A stretch of 64,000 bases of DNA from Polynucleobacter sp. AP-Reno-20A-A9 (GCF_018882085.1 NZ_JACVPB010000002.1:246964-310963), one strand, 5' to 3'; positions 39,844-49,314 are shown, counted from the first letter of the stretch. Notes: a model not told the origin generated them from the letters alone. Numbers and translations: made by a program.

Positions 39844-40515
39844 ATGACGATGAAGAATTCTCAAGCTCTAGAACAGCTATTTGCCAATAATCGCACCTGG
39901 GCCGAAAGCATGGTGGCAGAGGATGCCAATTTCTTTAAACGCCTCGTTTCTCAGCAAGCCCCTGAATATCTGTGGATTGGTTGCTCTGATAGTCGAGTGC
40001 CGGCGAATGACATTGTGAACTTACTTCCTGGTGAATTATTCGTTCACCGAAATGTTGCAAACGTAGTGGTTCATACTGATTTGAATTGCTTGTCTGTTAT
40101 TCAATTTGCGATTGATTTGCTTAAGGTAAAGCACATATTAGTTGTAGGTCACTATGGCTGCTCTGGTGTCCATGCAGCACTAACCGATAGACGAGTTGGT
40201 TTAGCAGACAATTGGTTGCGCCACGTTAAGGATGTACATCAAAAACATGAGCGTTATTTGGGCGATACTATTCCAACCCCTAAACGACAAGATCGACTTT
40301 GCGAACTCAACGTCATTGAGCAGGTGGTTAACGTATGCGAAACAACCATCGTGCAAGATGCTTGGGCACGCGGGCAAGACCTCACCGTTCATGGCTGGGC
40401 ATATCGCCTTGAAACTGGCCTAGTAAATGATTTAGGAATGTCGAGCAGCTCCATTGAAGAAATGACTGAGCGCTATGCCAAATCCATAAAGCGTTACGAA
40501 TCAGAGCAAAACTAA
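39844..40515 (+). CDS. can: Beta-class carbonic anhydrase
   Basis: The enzyme interconverts CO2 and bicarbonate, supplying bicarbonate for carboxylases. The 223-residue protein has the zinc ligands in WIGCSDSRVPAND (Cys, with the Asp-Arg pair) and VVGHYGCSGV (His and Cys). FVHRNVANVV and VHGWAYRLETG are conserved in the Can branch. It is the first gene of a plus-strand group: one base separates it from the acyltransferase start codon. Confidence 0.95.
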   Translation: MTMKNSQALEQLFANNRTWAESMVAEDANFFKRLVSQQAPEYLWIGCSDSRVPANDIVNLLPGELFVHRNVANVVVHTDLNCLSVIQFAIDLLKVKHILVVGHYGCSGVHAALTDRRVGLADNWLRHVKDVHQKHERYLGDTIPTPKRQDRLCELNVIEQVVNVCETTIVQDAWARGQDLTVHGWAYRLETGLVNDLGMSSSSIEEMTERYAKSIKRYESEQN

Positions 40516-40516
40516 T

Positions 40517-41416
40517 TTGCTGAAGTCTTTTTCCAACCAAGTAGTCGTCGTTCTACTCAAGCTTCTTGCCCTCCTGCCTTATAGGCTCCTGGTTGCGGTG
40601 GGTTACGGCCTTGGATATATTGCAGCTCGTGTTCCAAGCGATAGAAATCGAGTAGTAAAAACAAATCTCCACTTATGCTTTCCAAAATTAAGTCCAGCTG
40701 AAGTTGATAGTCTTGCTAAAGAGCACTGGCGATTACTTGGGCGTAGCCTGGTAGAGAAAAGCATTATCTGGTGCGGCAGCTCTAAGCAACTGAGCAATAT
40801 GATTGAGGTGAAGTCAGCGGTTGATCTCTCCAGCAAAAAACCACGCATCCTAGTAAACATGCATTTCACGGGAATTGAGGGCAGCATTATTTTGAGTGCG
40901 CTCTCCAAAGAAAAGCATTGGCCGCGCACCTCGGGATTTTTTCAGAGAATGAAGAATCCTTTTTTTAATAAAAGGATTGTGGAATGGCGCAATCGTTTTG
41001 GCGGAAACTCAATTGATCGCCAAGGCAATGCAAAGGCGATCATCCGAGAAATTCGCAATGGAGACTTCATCATCATTGCACCGGATCTTGATTTAGGCCT
41101 CAAGGATTCTGAATTTGTACCGTTTTTTGGAATTCAAACAAACACCATCACCACCATTTCTCGCTTAGCAAAAATTACTGGCGCTGACGTATGCCTGATG
41201 ACCACCACATTAAAAGCGGATGAATCAGGTTATCTTTGCGAAATCAGCAAGCCTTTAGAGAATTTTCCTGGGGCAGACCCCAAGTCTGACACTGCACGCC
41301 TTAATCAATACTTTGAGAAAGAAATTCGTCTGCGGCCGGCCGAATACTACTGGGTTCATAAGCGCTTTAAAAATCGCCCAGATAATGGCCCGAGCCCCTA
41401 TAACCCTTCTATCTAG
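40517..41416 (+). CDS. Lipid A biosynthesis acyltransferase (LpxL/HtrB family), copy 3
   Basis: The 299-residue protein has a hydrophobic N-terminus, the HX4E motif in VNMHFTGIEGSI, and the blocks [37 protein letters not shown] and [15 protein letters not shown]. These blocks closely match copy 2 at 17325-18224, showing that the two are paralogues. The start is TTG one base after the can stop, so it probably depends on translational coupling. Its place between a carbonic anhydrase and a phosphoesterase is unusual for a lipid A gene. Confidence 0.9.
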   Translation: MLKSFSNQVVVVLLKLLALLPYRLLVAVGYGLGYIAARVPSDRNRVVKTNLHLCFPKLSPAEVDSLAKEHWRLLGRSLVEKSIIWCGSSKQLSNMIEVKSAVDLSSKKPRILVNMHFTGIEGSIILSALSKEKHWPRTSGFFQRMKNPFFNKRIVEWRNRFGGNSIDRQGNAKAIIREIRNGDFIIIAPDLDLGLKDSEFVPFFGIQTNTITTISRLAKITGADVCLMTTTLKADESGYLCEISKPLENFPGADPKSDTARLNQYFEKEIRLRPAEYYWVHKRFKNRPDNGPSPYNPSI

Positions 41417-41441
41417 TGGCCTTTTGTCCTATCATTAAGGG

Positions 41442-42194
41442 ATGACTGAACGTATTGGGCTATTTGCCGATCTCCACAGTAATTTAGAAGCTTTTGATGC
41501 TTGCATGGCCCGTGCCGAGGAACTTGGCGTTACTCGCATGGTGTTTCTGGGTGACCTCGTAGGCTATAACGCCGATCCCGTTGCATTGATTGATCGCGTT
41601 GCCACGCTCGTAGAAAATAAAAAAGCGATTGCTGTTCTTGGCAATCATGATGAGGCCGTTTTTAAAGATAGCCGCAATCAAATGAACGCCAGTGCCAATG
41701 CCGCTATTGAGTGGACCAAATCTCAATTAAACAATAGTCATGTAGAATTTCTTAAAAATCTTCCTCTGATGATTCAAGAAGATCAGATTTGTTTTGTTCA
41801 TGCTTCTGCCTACAATCCGGCTGACTGGAATTACATCACCGACAGCATGAGTGCATGGCATTGCGCACAAAGCTCTGGGAAAAATTACACTTTTGTTGGT
41901 CATGCACATGAGCAAGCGCTTTTTTATCAAAGCGCCGTTGGGAAGCTCATTCGCTTTGCGCCACACCCTGGCGATGCAATTCCTGTACTGCCTCATCGCC
42001 AATGGGTGGGCGTCGTGGGCTCGCTTGGTCAACCCAGAGACGGCAATCCAGAAGCCTGCTTTGCCGTTTTTGAGCCCGCATCAGAAGCTCTGACATTCCA
42101 TCGTACGCCCTACGATCACTATACGGCCGCAGAGAAAGTGCGTCGTGCCGGCCTGCCAGAAGACCTGGCAAATCGCCTCATCACCGGCAAATAA
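41442..42194 (+). CDS. Metallophosphoesterase (calcineurin-like, predicted phosphodiesterase)
   Basis: The 250-residue protein carries all metal-binding motifs of the superfamily: DLHSN near residue 9, GDLVGYNADP, GNHDEAVF, CFVHASA and FVGHAHEQ. This YfcE/MJ0936-like branch includes phosphodiesterases and PPP-like protein phosphatases. It lies only 5 bases upstream of a kinase-USP gene. A role opposing that kinase is possible but is inference. Confidence 0.88.
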   Translation: MTERIGLFADLHSNLEAFDACMARAEELGVTRMVFLGDLVGYNADPVALIDRVATLVENKKAIAVLGNHDEAVFKDSRNQMNASANAAIEWTKSQLNNSHVEFLKNLPLMIQEDQICFVHASAYNPADWNYITDSMSAWHCAQSSGKNYTFVGHAHEQALFYQSAVGKLIRFAPHPGDAIPVLPHRQWVGVVGSLGQPRDGNPEACFAVFEPASEALTFHRTPYDHYTAAEKVRRAGLPEDLANRLITGK

Positions 42195-42199
42195 AATCA

Positions 42200-43618
42200 A
42201 TGCCCATCAATACCGATATTGAAGCAGTAGACGATATATTTCAAGAAGGCAAAGTGGTAGATGGATTTACTTTGGGCAAGGAAGTTCATCGCGGCGGAAT
42301 GGCCAGCCTTTTTTCAGCGACTAAAGAAGGTATAGACGTCCCTATTTTGCTTAAGATCCCGCGCGTTGGCAGAGACCAACCGGTGGAAAGTTTGATCGGC
42401 TTTGAAACCGAACTCACCATCTTGCGCGCCCTTAAAAGCCCCTATGTTCCTCAATATTTAGGATCGGGCAATATGGCCACGCGCCCTTACATTGCAATGG
42501 AAAGAGTTGATGGTCACCCATTAGAGGACCGCATCAAAGAAGGCAAGGTATTTACGATTGATGAGGTCGTACGCATTGGTGCAGATTTAGCCCAAGCCGT
42601 TCAATCACTACACTCACAAGATGCCATTCACCTAGATGTCAAGCCTGAAAATATTTTGATTGATGAGAGGGGTAAGTTAACACTCATTGATTTTGGCTTG
42701 TCGCACCACGCTCGATATCCAGACTTACTAGCAGAAGAGATGCGAAAAGGTATTGGCTCTGCACCTTATATTTCTCCTGAACAAGTGGCAGGTATTCGCT
42801 CTGATTCACGCAGCGATATTTTTTCTATCGGCGTGATCATGTACGAGCTACTGACCGGCGAACTGCCATTTGGCAATCCTCAAACGATGAGCGGTCTACG
42901 CAAAAGGATGTGGGCAGAACCCTTTCCACCACGTGCTATTCGCAGAGAAATTCCGCGCTGGTTACAAGAAGTGGTGTTGAGATGCCTAGAGCCACGCGCA
43001 GCAGATCGCTATCAAAGTGCTGCGCGCTTACGTCAAGTATTGCGAGACCCCGAGGGCGTTACGCTCACAGAACGTGCCGACCGGGTTGAACCACCCAGCT
43101 TTTGGGAAAACCTCAAAGGAATGTTCAAAGCCGCTGGTTACGAGCCTTCTCCCAGCCCACGGCCCAGCATGGGCAGTCTTGATGCCCCCCTCATGATTGC
43201 TGCGATAGATACCCGTCAATCCGATGAAGATCTGCGTGAACGCATGCAAACCACAGCCAAGAATTTATTGCAGGCCTATCCCGAAAGTCGCTTAATTTGC
43301 TTGAGCACGATTGCCAGCACACCAACCTATGAAGGCAATCATGAAAGTCAAACCGCTAGTGGCATAGTGCGTGGGCACCTAGTTCAACTGATGGATTGGG
43401 CCAAGCCACTCGGATTACCGCCCGAAAGAATTTCTTATCACGTACTTGAGGCGCTTGATCCCGCCTCTCGAATCGTTGAATTTGCCAAAGACAATGATGC
43501 ATCCCTCATTCTGATTGGAGCGTCACATAAGCTGCCTAATAAGGTGACGCCATGGAGAACCTCGATGACCAAAATCGTCGAAGAGGCCCCCTGCAGTGTT
43601 CATATTGTGCGCACTTAA
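42200..43618 (+). CDS. Hanks-type serine/threonine kinase fused to a universal stress protein domain
   Basis: The 472-residue protein has an N-terminal protein kinase domain, about residues 22-275. It shows a Gly-rich loop, ILLKIPRV with Lys52, and the catalytic loop HLDVKPEN at 144-151 (Asp146, preceded by Leu instead of Arg). DFG is at 164-166, followed by APYISPEQ and SRSDIFSIGVIMYELLTG. A C-terminal UspA domain, about 330-472, ends LILIGASHK...SVHIVRT. No transmembrane helix is evident between them, so it is probably cytoplasmic. This fusion is known in Burkholderiales; the signal and targets are not. Confidence 0.9.
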   Translation: MPINTDIEAVDDIFQEGKVVDGFTLGKEVHRGGMASLFSATKEGIDVPILLKIPRVGRDQPVESLIGFETELTILRALKSPYVPQYLGSGNMATRPYIAMERVDGHPLEDRIKEGKVFTIDEVVRIGADLAQAVQSLHSQDAIHLDVKPENILIDERGKLTLIDFGLSHHARYPDLLAEEMRKGIGSAPYISPEQVAGIRSDSRSDIFSIGVIMYELLTGELPFGNPQTMSGLRKRMWAEPFPPRAIRREIPRWLQEVVLRCLEPRAADRYQSAARLRQVLRDPEGVTLTERADRVEPPSFWENLKGMFKAAGYEPSPSPRPSMGSLDAPLMIAAIDTRQSDEDLRERMQTTAKNLLQAYPESRLICLSTIASTPTYEGNHESQTASGIVRGHLVQLMDWAKPLGLPPERISYHVLEALDPASRIVEFAKDNDASLILIGASHKLPNKVTPWRTSMTKIVEEAPCSVHIVRT

Positions 43619-43621
43619 GTC

Positions 43622-44950
43622 TTAGCGCATTTTGTCTTGCTTTTGATCCAAGATCAGTTCGGGCTCTTGTGCCTCAATCCAGTTATCGCGATTTAGCACG
43701 CTAGTTAATTGCTTTTGGTCTAGCTCACCAGTCCACTTAGCAACCACAATCGTAGCCACGCCATTGCCAACTAAATTCGTTAATGCTCGTGCCTCAGACA
43801 TAAAGCGGTCGATACCTAAGATGATCGCCAAGCCAGCAACTGGAACATCTCCGACAGCAGAAAGGGTGGCTGCCAAAACAATAAAGCCGCTACCGGTTAC
43901 GCCTGCTGCACCTTTAGATGTGAGCAACAGCACTAGCAAGAGCGTGACCTCCTGCATGAGTGTCATCGGCGTATTGGTTGCTTGCGCAATAAATACTGCG
44001 GCCATCGTTAGATAAATAGAAGTGCCGTCTAGATTGAATGAATAGCCCGTTGGAATAACGAGGCCAACACAAGTTTTCTTGGCGCCCAACAACTCCATTT
44101 TTTCCATCATGCGCGGCAAGACGGATTCTGATGATGAAGTCCCCAAAACAATTAATAACTCTTCTTTGATGTAACGAACGAATTTAAAAATATTAAATCC
44201 ATTAATACGCGCGATGATTCCTAAAACAATAAATACAAAGAGCAAGCAGGTTAAATAAAACGAACCCATGAGTTTGCCCAAAGAGAACAACGAGCCTATG
44301 CCGTATTTACCAATGGTGAATGACATTGCACCAAATGCGCCAATAGGCGCAAACTTCATGATGACGCCAATCATGTCAAAAAGAACGTGTGATGTTTTTT
44401 CAATTAAGTCGAACACCATCGTTCCACGACCGCCAAACTTATGCAATGCAAATCCAAACAATATTGCAATGAAAAGGACCTGCAAAATTTCGCCCTTAGC
44501 AAATGCATCGACTGCACTGCTCGGGATAATATTCATCAAGAAATCAGTTGTGGTCCCCATTTTTCCGGGGCCGGTATATGCAGCAATCCCTTTGGTGTCT
44601 AAACTTGCAGGATCGATGTTCATGCCCGCGCCAGGCTGAAGTACATTCACAACGACCAAGCCGACCATCAAAGCAATCGTGCTCACAATTTCAAAGTACA
44701 AGAGCGCTAGTCCGCCAGTTTTGCCAACCTTCTTCATGTCTTCCATGCCAGCAATACCCAGAACTACCGTACAAAAAATAATGGGGGCAATTAACATCTT
44801 GATGCCTTTAATGAAGGCATCCCCAAATGGCTTCATTTCCGTACCCAGACTTGGGTAAAAATGACCCAGCAAAACACCGATTACAACTGCTGTAAGTACT
44901 TGAAAATAAAGGATTTTATAGATTGGTGGTTTTTTTAATGTAACAGTCAT
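43622..44950 (-). CDS. dctA: Dicarboxylate/amino acid:cation symporter, DctA-like
   Basis: This inner-membrane transporter of the DAACS family takes up C4-dicarboxylates with protons or sodium. I place the start at ATG 44950 (442 residues), because AAAGGATG is well spaced in front and [18 protein letters not shown] matches the family N-terminus. Family motifs include FGMALHKFG-like [49 protein letters not shown] and [12 protein letters not shown]. It converges on the kinase gene with 3 bases between the stops. Confidence 0.93.
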   Translation of the reverse strand: MTVTLKKPPIYKILYFQVLTAVVIGVLLGHFYPSLGTEMKPFGDAFIKGIKMLIAPIIFCTVVLGIAGMEDMKKVGKTGGLALLYFEIVSTIALMVGLVVVNVLQPGAGMNIDPASLDTKGIAAYTGPGKMGTTTDFLMNIIPSSAVDAFAKGEILQVLFIAILFGFALHKFGGRGTMVFDLIEKTSHVLFDMIGVIMKFAPIGAFGAMSFTIGKYGIGSLFSLGKLMGSFYLTCLLFVFIVLGIIARINGFNIFKFVRYIKEELLIVLGTSSSESVLPRMMEKMELLGAKKTCVGLVIPTGYSFNLDGTSIYLTMAAVFIAQATNTPMTLMQEVTLLLVLLLTSKGAAGVTGSGFIVLAATLSAVGDVPVAGLAIILGIDRFMSEARALTNLVGNGVATIVVAKWTGELDQKQLTSVLNRDNWIEAQEPELILDQKQDKMR

Positions 44951-45050
44951 ATGGTCATCCTTTATTGAATTACGAGCGGGCTTATTTATTTCAGCTACTC
45001 CCATATTAACTCTAGGCAAAGAGTTAGCCCTAATACCGGATAATGCAAGT

Positions 45051-45788
45051 ATGGAAGAAAAAGTACGCGTCTCGAAATTGCTCTCTGAGCTGGGTCTTTG
45101 CTCACGCCGTGAAGCAGATTCGTATATTGAGCAAGGTCTAGTAACAGTCGATGGCGAAGTGGTGAATGAATTAGGCGTACGCGCCTATCGTCATCAAAAA
45201 ATTGAATTGCAATCTGGCGCCAAAGCACAGCAAGCCTCTCGCATTACCGTCATTCTGAATAAACCCGTTGGCTACATTTCTCACTATGACGACGAACAGG
45301 AATACCAACCAGCGGCTTCTTTAATTACTCCTGAAAATTATTTTGCTAGTCCACTAGACAAGGGTAGAAGCCCTCGTTTCAATACAAAGGGGCTGGCACC
45401 TGCAGGTAGGCTGGATATTGACTCTACTGGCATGCTAGTTCTGACTCAAGATGGCCGCATTGCCAAATTATTGATTGGTGAAAATAGCCCCATCGAAAAA
45501 GAATACTTAGTGCGTGTAGAGGGAGCCCTCTCTTTTGAAGATTTAGATCGCTTAAAACATGGCCTCTCTCTTGATGGGGTAGAACTGAAACCTGCACAGG
45601 TTAGCTGGCAGAATGAAGATCAGCTTCGCTTTGTATTACGCGAAGGGCGTAAGCGCCAAATTCGTCGGATGTGTGAGATGGTGGGACTCAAAGTGATTGG
45701 TCTCAAGCGCGTCAGAATGGGTCGCATCTCATTAGGACCACTGCCTCCAGGGCAATGGCGCTACGTAGGGGCTCATGAGCAGTTCTGA
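45051..45788 (+). CDS. rRNA pseudouridine synthase, RsuA/RluB/RluF family
   Basis: The 245-residue protein has an N-terminal S4 RNA-binding domain ([25 protein letters not shown]). The catalytic domain contains the nucleophile Asp in [18 protein letters not shown], followed by [10 protein letters not shown] and [12 protein letters not shown]. The C-terminus [12 protein letters not shown] resembles RluF more than RluB, but the target base cannot be fixed by eye. It is divergent from dctA and upstream of prfC with a gap of 52 bases. Confidence 0.88.
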   Translation: MEEKVRVSKLLSELGLCSRREADSYIEQGLVTVDGEVVNELGVRAYRHQKIELQSGAKAQQASRITVILNKPVGYISHYDDEQEYQPAASLITPENYFASPLDKGRSPRFNTKGLAPAGRLDIDSTGMLVLTQDGRIAKLLIGENSPIEKEYLVRVEGALSFEDLDRLKHGLSLDGVELKPAQVSWQNEDQLRFVLREGRKRQIRRMCEMVGLKVIGLKRVRMGRISLGPLPPGQWRYVGAHEQF

Positions 45789-45840
45789 AGCACATTGGCA
45801 CGCTTATAATTGCCTCCGAACTTAGATTAATCAACGCAGA

Positions 45841-47475
45841 ATTACCATCGAAACTCCTACCTCCAGCACTCCAGGCGCAGAAGTACTTAGACGTCGAAGC
45901 TTTGCGATCATCTCTCACCCAGATGCGGGCAAAACTACGCTTACAGAAAAGTTATTGCTTTATGCAGGAGCCATTCAAATTGCGGGAAGTGTTAAAGCGC
46001 GTAAAGCCAGTCGTCATGCAACATCCGACTGGATGGAAATTGAAAAGCAGCGCGGCATCTCTGTAGCAAGCTCGGTGATGCAAATGGAATATCGCGATTG
46101 CATCATTAACTTATTAGATACACCAGGCCACCAAGACTTCTCAGAGGACACCTATCGCGTGTTGACTGCGGTTGACTCCGCTCTCATGGTGATTGATGCT
46201 GCTAATGGTGTTGAATCTCAAACATTGCGCTTGCTTGAAGTTTGCCGCGCACGTAATACACCTATCGTGACATTCATCAATAAGATGGACCGTGAGGTTA
46301 AGCCTCCAATGGAATTGATGGATGAGATTGAAACGGCGCTTGGTATTGAAGTGGTGCCATTTACTTGGCCGGTTGGTATGGGCAAATCATTTGCCGGTGT
46401 GATTGATATCGCCAATTCTCGTATGCGCATGTTTAAAGCAGGCGAAGACCGTGTTACTGAAGACTCACATGCAGTGGTTGACATCAATGACCCAGCCCTT
46501 AAAGAGCGCCTGGGCACAGACCTAGAAAACGCCTTGACTGAAGTAGAGCTCATCAAAGAAGCAATGCCAGCATTTGATCTTGAGGCCTTTCTAGCTGGAC
46601 GCCAGTCACCCGTCTTTTTTGGCTCGGCCATTAATAACTTCGGCGTGCGCGAGATTCTCAATACATTAGTAGAGCTCGCACCGTCGCCGGGCTCACGTAA
46701 AGCTTTACAACGCGAGGTTAGCCCTGCTGAGAATAAATTCTCAGCAGTCGTGTTTAAGATTCAGGCCAACATGGATCCAGCACATCGTGACCGTGTAGCT
46801 TTTTTACGCATCTGTTCTGGCCATTTTCAGCGCGGCATGAAACTCAAAATTTGTCGCAACGGCAAAGAAGTGCGAACCAATAATGCGCTGTCTTTCTTAT
46901 CGCAAAGACGCGATATTTTGGATGAGGCCTTTCCAGGTGACATCATTGGTTTGCCAAATCATGGCTTGCTGCGCTTAGGTGACACCTTAACCGAAGGTGA
47001 GCAATTGCAATTTACTGGGCTACCCTTCTTTGCGCCAGAAATTTTCCGCATGGTTGAGTCTGCTGATCCCTTGCGCTCCAAACAATTGCGTACTGGACTG
47101 ATGCAATTGGGTGAAGAGGGCGCCATTCAGGTCTTTAGGCCAATGGCGGGCGGCACCATGCTACTTGGCGCCTTTGGTCAACTTCAATTTGAGGTGGTGA
47201 GTCACCGCCTCCAAACTGAATATGGTGCAGAAGTACGTCTTTTGCCGGCCCGCTATAGCTTGGCTCGTTGGGTGAGCTCAGACGATCCCGTTGCCTTGAA
47301 AAAATTTACTCAAGAAAATATCCACCGCATGGCTGAAGACGTGGTGGGCGCTTCTGTTTTCTTGGCATCACATAAATCAGAACTGGATGTTGCCCAACAA
47401 CGTTGGGAGTCTATTCAATTCCATGCCCTCAGAGAGCATGCTGGCTTAATTTATCAATCCGATTTGGCGGGCTAA
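45841..47475 (+). CDS. prfC: Peptide chain release factor 3, apparent AUU start codon
   Basis: RF3 is the GTPase that recycles RF1/RF2 after termination. Domain I has HPDAGKTTLTEKLL (P-loop), a switch region with EKQRGISVASSVM and DTPGHQDFSEDTYR, and NKMDRE. The frame is closed upstream by a TAG at 45823-45825. Between that stop and a TTG at 45955, which lies after the P-loop, there is no ATG, GTG, TTG or CTG. The start must be ATT 45841 (544 residues, then TIETPTSS), or less likely ATT 45826 or ATC 45847. No strong Shine-Dalgarno is visible. Confidence 0.92.
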   Translation: MTIETPTSSTPGAEVLRRRSFAIISHPDAGKTTLTEKLLLYAGAIQIAGSVKARKASRHATSDWMEIEKQRGISVASSVMQMEYRDCIINLLDTPGHQDFSEDTYRVLTAVDSALMVIDAANGVESQTLRLLEVCRARNTPIVTFINKMDREVKPPMELMDEIETALGIEVVPFTWPVGMGKSFAGVIDIANSRMRMFKAGEDRVTEDSHAVVDINDPALKERLGTDLENALTEVELIKEAMPAFDLEAFLAGRQSPVFFGSAINNFGVREILNTLVELAPSPGSRKALQREVSPAENKFSAVVFKIQANMDPAHRDRVAFLRICSGHFQRGMKLKICRNGKEVRTNNALSFLSQRRDILDEAFPGDIIGLPNHGLLRLGDTLTEGEQLQFTGLPFFAPEIFRMVESADPLRSKQLRTGLMQLGEEGAIQVFRPMAGGTMLLGAFGQLQFEVVSHRLQTEYGAEVRLLPARYSLARWVSSDDPVALKKFTQENIHRMAEDVVGASVFLASHKSELDVAQQRWESIQFHALREHAGLIYQSDLAG

Positions 47476-47497
47476 TTCGCCAAGCTGTTGCACTAAA

Positions 47498-47743
47498 TTA
47501 GCGTGACGCTTTGCAATCAAAGACAGCAACCAACTGCGTATCACTACTTCTAAATGAGGCAACTTTGCCGTACTGCGCACAGTAGGCACTGGCCTTCTGA
47601 GTTAATTGCGCAATTGATTCACCGCTACTATTTAGAAAAGTAACATGGTTAGAATCTGATGCATCGGTATATACCGCAGCGCATGCGCTCAAAATAAATG
47701 CGCAACATATAGTCAAAACCGAAGACTTCATCAATGCATTCAT
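47498..47743 (-). CDS. Small lipoprotein of unknown function
   Basis: The 81-residue product has a lipoprotein signal peptide (VLTICCAFILSAC, lipobox LSAC near residue 20). The mature part has SNHVTFLNSSGESIAQLTQKASAYCAQYGKVASF and a C-terminal Cys, so a disulfide is possible. A mature region ending in a C-x-(n)-AVFDC pattern is common among small envelope lipoproteins, but I do not know the family. It is divergent from nothing and follows the DUF2798 gene in the same direction. Confidence 0.72.
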   Translation of the reverse strand: MNALMKSSVLTICCAFILSACAAVYTDASDSNHVTFLNSSGESIAQLTQKASAYCAQYGKVASFRSSDTQLVAVFDCKASR

Positions 47744-47765
47744 TTAATCATTCCTCATCTTTAAC

Positions 47766-48002
47766 CTAGGGCTTATTAAGGCCCAGTACATTCATAATCT
47801 TTGTCGTGATTTTGCTAGCAAACGGCCTATAAATCAGAATACAAACAATAGCCACTGGGTAGGCTACTGACCAAACTTCAAACCACACCCAGAAGAAATT
47901 TTCTGCAAGGCCGACACGAACAAATGTCGTGGCAAGCGTAATACTTAAAGACATTAAGAGGCCCATAACAAGGGCAAAAACTAGGTTGGGTAGATTGATC
48001 AT
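47766..48002 (-). CDS. DUF2798 family small membrane protein
   Basis: The 78-residue protein consists of two predicted transmembrane helices (LVFALVMGLLMSLSITLATTFV and WFEVWSVAYPVAIVCILIY) linked by a short loop, with P-F-A-S near the end. This is the DUF2798 pattern. The function is unknown. It precedes the small lipoprotein gene on the minus strand by 22 bases. Confidence 0.78.
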   Translation of the reverse strand: MINLPNLVFALVMGLLMSLSITLATTFVRVGLAENFFWVWFEVWSVAYPVAIVCILIYRPFASKITTKIMNVLGLNKP

Positions 48003-48130
48003 GGCTACATCATAGCTTCTAGGCTTGTTAACTGTTATTCTGGACTGTGATCACTATTGTGCGCCCTAGACAGGGGAATCTCTTCAGAAAATCTTTGAGA
48101 TTCATCATTCCATTACTCTAGGAAAACTCC

Positions 48131-48313
48131 ATGGCTGTAGGCCAAAATCAAAGAACCAGAAAAAACGATTCCATGCTCACTAAAACAGGAAAGGCGCGCT
48201 TAGGCCCCCTGAATACTGCTCAACTTACTAAGTTATTAGAATCAAGCACCAAACCCAAAGAGAAGAGCAAAATTTTGCGCGCACTCAGCAAACAAAAAGT
48301 TGTTGTTGCTTAA
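48131..48313 (+). CDS. Small basic protein of unknown function
   Basis: The 60-residue protein has many Lys/Arg residues and no hydrophobic helix: MAVGQNQRTRKNDSM, then LTKTGKARLGPLNTAQLTKLLE and SKILRALSKQK. I do not recognise a characterised family. The gene has its own 128-base leader containing a 7-bp inverted repeat (48076-48103), and a strong terminator directly behind it, so it is a self-contained unit. Size and charge would fit a nucleic-acid- or ribosome-associated protein; this is inference. Confidence 0.75.
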   Translation: MAVGQNQRTRKNDSMLTKTGKARLGPLNTAQLTKLLESSTKPKEKSKILRALSKQKVVVA

Positions 48314-48315
48314 TT

Positions 48316-48343
48316 AAAAAGCCCCGATATAACGGGGCTTTTT
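48316..48343 (+). terminator. Terminator after the small basic protein gene
   Basis: AAAAAGCCCCG and CGGGGCTTTTT flank a short AT loop and form a GC-rich stem with a U-tail on the plus strand; the A-run on the left gives a tail on the minus strand too. It begins three bases after the stop codon and could also stop RNA from the opposite EamA gene. Confidence 0.88.
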
Positions 48344-48365
48344 AATTTCATGACTACAAATAAAA

Positions 48366-49241
48366 CTACGCTCTTTTTACCAGCATTCTCTTTCCAAGTA
48401 TGACAGTAGAGACAACGAGTATGGCAAAGATTAAATTCATCAACGTGAGCGAATCGCCCAACAAAACGCTTGCTGCTACCAGAGTACAAAATGGCTGAAT
48501 CAACTGCACTTGACTGACGCGTGCAATACCGCCAATTGCAAGACCCTCATACCAAAAGAAGAAGCCAAGGAACATGGGGAATAAGCTCAGATAAACAAAG
48601 CTAGTCCATGCAACGCTACCCGCATGAATATATTCTGGGCTGTAGGTAAGCCAACTCATCACAATATTCAGCGGCAAGGAAATGACCAGGGCCCAAGAAA
48701 TGACAGCGCGCGGATTCATATTTCTGGAGAGCTCACCGCCCTCTACATAACCAATGCAGGCACTAATTCCGCCAAGCACTAAAAGGCCATCAATATACGT
48801 AAAGCTGCCGGAGCTTTTCAATAGAGCGTAGAGAATAACTAAACCAGCACCCAATAAAGATACCAGCCAGAATCCCAAGGAAGGGCGCTCCTTAAAGCGC
48901 AGTACTCCAATAACAGTTGTAGCAAGCGGCATCATCCCCAAAATCACCGCCCCATGTGAAGATGATCCCTGGGTCATGGCAACGGTAGTAAAGATGGGAA
49001 ACCCAAATACGACGCCTAGTGCTATGACAACAAATTTCACGAAATCCACCTTGGTGGGGGTGCCCTCTTTTTTGTAAGCAAGATAGGCTAGCGCAACTAG
49101 CCCTGCCAAGGTTGCCCTGCCAAAAGCAATGAAATAAGGGTTAAAGCTTAAAACAGCAATCTTGCTTACCGGTAGCGTTAAGCTAAAAATCAGAATGCCA
49201 ATAAAGCCTATCAGCATTCCTTTGCTTTCTTTATTCACCAT
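48366..49241 (-). CDS. DMT-family permease with EamA domains
   Basis: The 291-residue protein has about ten hydrophobic helices in two EamA repeats (for example GMLIGFIGILIFSLTLPVSKI and LPLNIVMSWLTY, then FLGFFFWYEGLAIGGIARVSQVQLIQPF). The family exports metabolites or amino acids; the substrate is unknown. The ATG at 49241 follows AAAGGGTG directly; a GTG one codon earlier is also possible. Confidence 0.87.
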   Translation of the reverse strand: MVNKESKGMLIGFIGILIFSLTLPVSKIAVLSFNPYFIAFGRATLAGLVALAYLAYKKEGTPTKVDFVKFVVIALGVVFGFPIFTTVAMTQGSSSHGAVILGMMPLATTVIGVLRFKERPSLGFWLVSLLGAGLVILYALLKSSGSFTYIDGLLVLGGISACIGYVEGGELSRNMNPRAVISWALVISLPLNIVMSWLTYSPEYIHAGSVAWTSFVYLSLFPMFLGFFFWYEGLAIGGIARVSQVQLIQPFCTLVAASVLLGDSLTLMNLIFAILVVSTVILGKRMLVKRA

Positions 49242-49314
49242 CACCCTTTGCCTTAAGTTGTATTAATTGTATTAACAATCCACGAGGGTGGGCTGTAATA
49301 TGTGAGTGCTCCCA

